Shown here: positions 59,908-64,000 of the stretch, piece after piece
How the letters are laid out: every line of letters starts with the position of its first letter
How positions within the stretch are numbered: the first letter of the stretch is position 1
Source: JAJVID01 sp050247435
Lineage (GTDB): Bacteria > Acidobacteriota > Blastocatellia > RBC074
Assembly: GCA_050247435.1 (NCBI GenBank)
Contig: JBFWUF010000028.1
Coordinates: forward strand, 1-64,000
Direction: 5' to 3'
DNA length: 64,000 nucleotides
Made by a program: the position numbers and the translations under genes
Notes under the pieces: generated by a model
The model's input: only the letters and a program-made list of their open reading frames with translations
The model's database searches: none
Told to the model about the DNA's origin: nothing

Positions 59908-61185
59908 TCAAGTCGTCAAGCCTCGTGCGATCTTCTGTAACACGGTGTGGTCTTCACCGAACCGGCCCAGTGCCTCGCTATGTGTTTCGAGTTCACTGAA
60001 TGGAATCCACGCGAGCGACACGTCACGCAGATTGTTTCTGAATGCCGGGCGCGCCAGTTGCGCCAGCACTTCCTTTTCCCGTTTGTTTGGGGCAACCAGA
60101 TAAAGATGACAATTACGCCCCGGCAGCGAACGCGCCAGGTCTTCCAGCCGCAGGATGCCGGAATAGATCGAGGTGCTTTTCTCGACTTCAAAGGCGCAGA
60201 TAATTTCGCCCGACCCCGACCTGAGCCAAATCACGTCAATCAGGCTCACCGTGTCTTTGACCTCTGGCGAAACATCATCCGACCAGTTCTGCTCCGGCAG
60301 CCCTGACACTGTCAGCAGCGCGAAGGTTTCTCCTCCACAGCAGCGATGCCGGTCATTGCGCGCCACATACACGTCGTAACCGAGCGAGCGCCCAACGCGG
60401 ATGAGTAGGTACTGCATCTGCGTGTGTTCAGATTCCTCGCGTTGTTCGGTCAGCACGTCCGCGTGACGTGCTTTCGCGGCCTTCTCAGCTTTGACGCGCT
60501 CCGTTTGCAGCACAGCTTCGGCGTTGCCGGGAATCACTAGGCGGCCCACGCCGATTTCAAACAACAGCCCGGCGAATGCGCCGAGGTCTTTGGAAAGATG
60601 GCTGCGTACTCCCTCGTTCGCGCTGACGATGACTTCGCGCATCGCCAGATAGCTCTCCCACGAGCCAAGTTTTTTCTTGTCGTTGAAGAGCGCATTGAAG
60701 CCGTTGACGATGGCCGTATTGAACGGCGGAACCATCGTGGGGTGCAGGAAGTAAACGATGCTCGCCACCGCCGGGCCAAGACCTTTGATCTGCGCGGCGG
60801 CCAATCGGCTCATCTCGGACAGCACCTGTTCCTCGCGCGTCGCGCCGTAGCAGGCTTCGAGAAACGCGCCGAATTTCCGCTTGTTTTCCTCGCTTTCGTA
60901 GATGTCTGGGATGCGCAGCTTCGGTTTCCAGTAAAACGGATGCGCCGCGCCTTCAAAGACCTGCTTCTGTTCGGTGATCGCGGTCAGCACGACTTCAAGC
61001 GGCGAGCCTTTGAAGTCATTGCCGAACGTACCTGCTGCAATCGCGTCAATCGTATCGCGCACGCCGCGCCGGATGGCGCGAAACGCTTTCAACCGCGCTT
61101 CGTTACCAACAAACCAAGTGTTGTAAACCGACTCAGGGTCGCCCTTGTACCAAGCTATCAGTTCCGTCAGTGAGGAATTCTCCAT
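59908..61185 (-). CDS. PD-(D/E)XK-like nuclease-type protein
   Basis: 425 residues. The C-terminal part has SLIDVIWLRSGSGEIICAFE followed by VEKSTSIYSGILRLEDL, the D-x(n)-E-x-E-K pattern of PD-(D/E)XK nucleases of the type II restriction or MrcB-like group. The N-terminal half is helical (SRLAAAQIKGLGPAVASIVY is helix-hairpin-helix-like) and may bind DNA or pair with a sensor. No methyltransferase of restriction type is adjacent. Substrate and role are unknown. Confidence 0.65.
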   Translation of the reverse strand: MENSSLTELIAWYKGDPESVYNTWFVGNEARLKAFRAIRRGVRDTIDAIAAGTFGNDFKGSPLEVVLTAITEQKQVFEGAAHPFYWKPKLRIPDIYESEENKRKFGAFLEACYGATREEQVLSEMSRLAAAQIKGLGPAVASIVYFLHPTMVPPFNTAIVNGFNALFNDKKKLGSWESYLAMREVIVSANEGVRSHLSKDLGAFAGLLFEIGVGRLVIPGNAEAVLQTERVKAEKAAKARHADVLTEQREESEHTQMQYLLIRVGRSLGYDVYVARNDRHRCCGGETFALLTVSGLPEQNWSDDVSPEVKDTVSLIDVIWLRSGSGEIICAFEVEKSTSIYSGILRLEDLARSLPGRNCHLYLVAPNKREKEVLAQLARPAFRNNLRDVSLAWIPFSELETHSEALGRFGEDHTVLQKIARGLTT

Positions 61186-61198
61186 TCAAGCAAACCTT

Positions 61199-61855
61199 TC
61201 AGAAGGGCTTATAGGCTTTGTGCAACCTGATCGTGCCGAACAAACTGTTGAAGTGCCTTACCTCTTCCACATCCTCAAAACCAGACTGACCGATGAACTC
61301 GGGCAACTTGCCCGCGAAGTTGTCTTTCGTTGTTGCTCCATCCAACAGCACGATGCCTTGTGACGCCAGTTTCATCAGTACGTTTTGCGGCGCGCCCCAG
61401 TCGGCGGCGTGAAACTCGCCGCCGGGTTTGAGAACGCGCCTGACTTCCGCCAGCGTCCGCAATTTGTTTTCGCGCGTCAGGTGATGAAAGAAAAGGCTCG
61501 ACAACACATGATCGAATGAGTCATCCGCGTAAGGCAGTTCATACGACAGCCCTTCATCAAACGCGATGTCTGCGCCGCTGCGTTCTGCCTTTGCCCGCGC
61601 CTGCCGCAAAATCGCTGGATCGCCGTCAAAGCCGATGACTGCGGCTTGCGGATGCGCTTGCTTGATGGCAATCGTCAGCGTTGCTGTACCGCAAGCGAGA
61701 TCGAGTACACGCTGACCGGGTTGAATCTGTGCTTGCGAGAGCAACGCCGTTTTGAACGCAGCTTCGCGCGTCGTCAATCGCACGACCGGGTCATAAATCG
61801 CTGTCAGCCAGTCGTAGCGAAGCGCTGGAATGTAACGCGCGTTTTTCTCCTTCAT
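61199..61855 (-). CDS. UbiE-like SAM methyltransferase
   Basis: 218 residues. RYDWLTAIYDPVVRLTTRE and VLDLACGTATLTIAIKQAHP (motif I), VIGFDGDPAIL, FDEGLSYELPYADDSFDHVL and RRVLKPGGEFHAADWG. Similar to UbiE/ArsM-family enzymes often next to P-type ATPases; the arsenite-binding Cys of ArsM are absent. Substrate unknown. It starts 16 bp after the ATPase gene. Confidence 0.85.
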   Translation of the reverse strand: MKEKNARYIPALRYDWLTAIYDPVVRLTTREAAFKTALLSQAQIQPGQRVLDLACGTATLTIAIKQAHPQAAVIGFDGDPAILRQARAKAERSGADIAFDEGLSYELPYADDSFDHVLSSLFFHHLTRENKLRTLAEVRRVLKPGGEFHAADWGAPQNVLMKLASQGIVLLDGATTKDNFAGKLPEFIGQSGFEDVEEVRHFNSLFGTIRLHKAYKPF

Positions 61856-61871
61856 AACTATCTATCTATTC

Positions 61872-64000
61872 TCAAAGGGTAAGTCTTCGTAGCCTGAGCG
61901 CGTTGGCGATGACCGACACGGAACTAAACGTCATCGCCGCGCTCGCAATCATCGGACTGAGCAACAACCCGAAAATGGGATACAACACGCCCGCCGCAAT
62001 CGGCACGCCCAGCACGTTGTAAACAAATGCGAAGAAAAGATTCTGCCGGATGTTGCTCATCACGGCTTTGCTCAAGCGGCGCGCGCGCACGATGCCGCGC
62101 AGATCGCCTTTGACCAGCGTCATTCCGGCGCTTTCCATCGCCACATCCGTCCCCGTACCCATCGCAATGCCGACCTGCGCTTGCGCCAGCGCCGGAGCGT
62201 CGTTGATGCCGTCGCCCGCCATTGCCACAACTTTCTTTTCTGATTGAAGTTGCTTCACGACCTCGGCTTTTTGATCGGGCAGCACTTCAGCAAAGCCCTC
62301 ATCAAGTCCAAGCTGACGCGAGACAGATTGCGCTGTTCTTCGGTTATCTCCGGTGAGCATTACGATATGTATGCCTTCCGCCCGCAACTGCTCAATCGCT
62401 TCACGAGCCGATTCCTTAATCGGGTCGGCCACGCCGAGCAACCCGGCAAGGCGACCATCAACCGCCATCATCATCACCGTTTGGCCTTCGCCTCGCAGTT
62501 CATCAGCCTGTTCACTCAGCTTTGTATCATCGGCGACGCCGAGTTGCTGCATCAACTTGTGATTGCCCAGTCCGACGGATTGGTTGTTCACGCTGCCAGT
62601 GACGCCCTTTCCCGTTACGGATTGAAAGTTGTCTACGTTGAGCAATTCGATTTGGCGTTCCTGCGCACCCGCAACAATCGCCGCTGCCAACGGATGCTCG
62701 CTCGCCCGTTCAAGGCTGGCAGCCAGTTTCAGCAAGTGCGTTTCGTCAAAGCCGTTCGCAGCAACCATCGTCACCAGCCTCGGTTTTCCCTCGGTCAGCG
62801 TGCCGGTCTTATCCACGACAAGCGTATCCACTTTCTCCATCACTTCGAGAGCTTCAGCGTTCTTTACCAGCACGCCCGCCATCGCACCGCGCCCCGTGCC
62901 AACCATAATGCTCATCGGCGTCGCCAGACCGAGCGCGCAGGGACACGCGATAATCAGCACCGCGACCGCATTCACGATGGCATAGACATAACGTGGCTCC
63001 GGCCCAGCGACCGCCCATACGATGAACGTAATAATGGCAATCAGCACGACCAATGGAACGAACCACGACGAGACCAGATCAGCCAGCCGTTGAATCGGCG
63101 CGCGGCTGCGTTGTGCTTCGCCAACCATGCGCACAATCTGCGCGAGCAACGTATCGCTGCCGACGCGCTCCGCCTTCATCACGAAGCCACCCGTACCGTT
63201 GACCGTGCCGCCTGTGACTTTGCTGCCCGTCGCTTTCTCAACGGGCAGCGGTTCGCCTGTGACCATAGATTCGTCAACGTTGCTTGCGCCTTCGGTGACG
63301 ACGCCGTCCACCGGAACCTTTTCCCCCGGACGCACGCGCAGCAAATCGCCCGGATGAACCTGATCGAGCGCGATGTCCTCTTCCTTGCCAGCGCGCAGGA
63401 TGCGCGCCGTCTTCGGCGCAAGGCCGAGCAGCATTTTGATTGCGCTGCTGGTCTGGCTGCGCGCCCTTAGCTCCAACACCTGACCGAGCAGCACGAGCGC
63501 CGTTATGACTGCCGCCGCTTCAAAGTAAACCGCGACTTCGCCGCCGTGTCCGCGAAACGAAGCTGGAAACACGCCAGGGAACAACAGCGCGAAGACGCTG
63601 AAGAAATACGCCGCACCCGTGCCGATGGCGATGAGCGTGAACATATTCGGGCTGCGATTGACGATCGATGCCCAGCCGCGTTGGAAAAAAGGCCAGCCGC
63701 CCCACAGCACGACCGGCGTTGCCAACAAGAATTGAATCCAGTTGATGAGACGCGGCGAAAGCAAGTGCTGCACGGGTTGCCCCGGAATCATCTCCGACAT
63801 CGCCAGCAGAAAGACAGGCAGGCTGAGCGCCGCGCTCCACCAGAACCGCCGCGTCATGTCGGTCAATTCGTGATTAGGTGCTTCCTCCAGCGTGACCGTG
63901 CGCGGTTCGAGCGCCATGCCGCAGATCGGACAACTGCCCGGTTCGTCACGCACGATCTCCGGGTGCATCGGGCAGGTATATTCGATTTTCGTGAGCGGCC
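61872..64000 (-). CDS. copA: Copper P-type ATPase, 5' end outside the window
   Basis: At least 709 residues; the frame stays open to the window edge, so the start is missing. It begins with a heavy-metal-binding domain (EYTCPMHPEIVRDEPGSCP, ICGMALEP). P1B-ATPase motifs: TGEPLP, ACPCALGLATP (CPC ion site), DKTGTLTEGKP, SEHPLAAAIV (HP motif) and GDGINDAPALAQAQVG, ending with the TM region MTFSSVSVIANALRLRRL. These mark a CopA/CopB-type copper exporter. N-terminal HMBD instead of HMA is common in this subfamily. CsoR-type regulation is possible. Confidence 0.95.
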   Translation of the reverse strand, partial: PLTKIEYTCPMHPEIVRDEPGSCPICGMALEPRTVTLEEAPNHELTDMTRRFWWSAALSLPVFLLAMSEMIPGQPVQHLLSPRLINWIQFLLATPVVLWGGWPFFQRGWASIVNRSPNMFTLIAIGTGAAYFFSVFALLFPGVFPASFRGHGGEVAVYFEAAAVITALVLLGQVLELRARSQTSSAIKMLLGLAPKTARILRAGKEEDIALDQVHPGDLLRVRPGEKVPVDGVVTEGASNVDESMVTGEPLPVEKATGSKVTGGTVNGTGGFVMKAERVGSDTLLAQIVRMVGEAQRSRAPIQRLADLVSSWFVPLVVLIAIITFIVWAVAGPEPRYVYAIVNAVAVLIIACPCALGLATPMSIMVGTGRGAMAGVLVKNAEALEVMEKVDTLVVDKTGTLTEGKPRLVTMVAANGFDETHLLKLAASLERASEHPLAAAIVAGAQERQIELLNVDNFQSVTGKGVTGSVNNQSVGLGNHKLMQQLGVADDTKLSEQADELRGEGQTVMMMAVDGRLAGLLGVADPIKESAREAIEQLRAEGIHIVMLTGDNRRTAQSVSRQLGLDEGFAEVLPDQKAEVVKQLQSEKKVVAMAGDGINDAPALAQAQVGIAMGTGTDVAMESAGMTLVKGDLRGIVRARRLSKAVMSNIRQNLFFAFVYNVLGVPIAAGVLYPIFGLLLSPMIASAAMTFSSVSVIANALRLRRLTL

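Noticed and set aside
3392..64000. Second attachment site, transposase or insertion sequence
   Set aside because: No repeat of the tRNA 3' end, no transposase-like DDE or integrase sequence, and no terminal inverted repeats with target duplications were seen.

Overview
This 64 kb window looks like an accessory region of an Acidobacteriota (Blastocatellia-like) chromosome. The lineage is inferred from two VWFA-related proteins of the acidobacterial type, two DUF2934 proteins, a YheT-type hydrolase and moderately high GC; no rRNA or single-copy phylogenetic marker is present. About 3.3 kb of ordinary chromosome at the left (YheT-like hydrolase, zinc-ribbon protein, MerR-like regulator) ends at a tRNA-Pro(GGG) gene. 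Everything to its right reads almost entirely on the minus strand and is dominated by metal handling, redox and stress functions, as in a genomic island placed at a tRNA 3' end. The far boundary is not in the window.

Layout, right to left (the direction of transcription). 64.0-59.3 kb: copper P-type ATPase (5' end outside the window), two methyltransferases, a PD-(D/E)XK-like protein and a TlpA thioredoxin. 58.6-55.1 kb: a ZraSR/NtrBC-like histidine kinase and sigma-54 response regulator, split by an AT-rich gene. 55.1-44.4 kb: a plus-strand CsoR-like repressor, a Czc/Cus-type RND efflux cluster (TolC, adaptor, pump) and a VWA protein. 44.4-40.0 kb: three related two-TM/HisKA-like proteins, one fused to a methyltransferase, and two Crp/Fnr regulators. 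39.9-37.8 kb: a three-heme cytochrome fused to a beta-barrel. 37.5-34.7 kb: MgtC, DUF2934 and a YHS-tagged alpha-glucan phosphorylase. 34.6-31.3 kb: a mercury operon. 31.2-26.4 kb: GH57 enzyme, one plus-strand secreted protein and a Tat-exported multicopper oxidase. 26.1-3.7 kb: a long co-directional Cus-type array with many small unknown proteins, ending in phosphoketolase.

The strongest discovery is the mercury operon. Two of its genes look interrupted by in-frame UGA, but each UGA falls exactly where the family has a functional cysteine: the first Cys of the HMA GMTCxxC motif in a secreted HMA-TlpA protein, and both catalytic Cys positions (with the catalytic Asp kept) of an exported MerB-like organomercurial lyase. 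Each of the three UGAs is followed 17-20 nt later by a hairpin whose apical loop has a G in its first two bases, as expected of a bacterial SECIS. These genes are therefore annotated as selenoproteins.

A second discovery is a probable sigma-54 regulon. A near-identical 27-bp inverted repeat occurs at three intergenic sites, each beside a good -24/-12 sequence, upstream of the multicopper oxidase and its divergent neighbour, the first two-TM gene and the RND cluster. The sigma-54 activator and its kinase are encoded in the same window. Crp-like palindromes precede the Cus operon, the cytochrome-barrel gene and one of the two crp genes.
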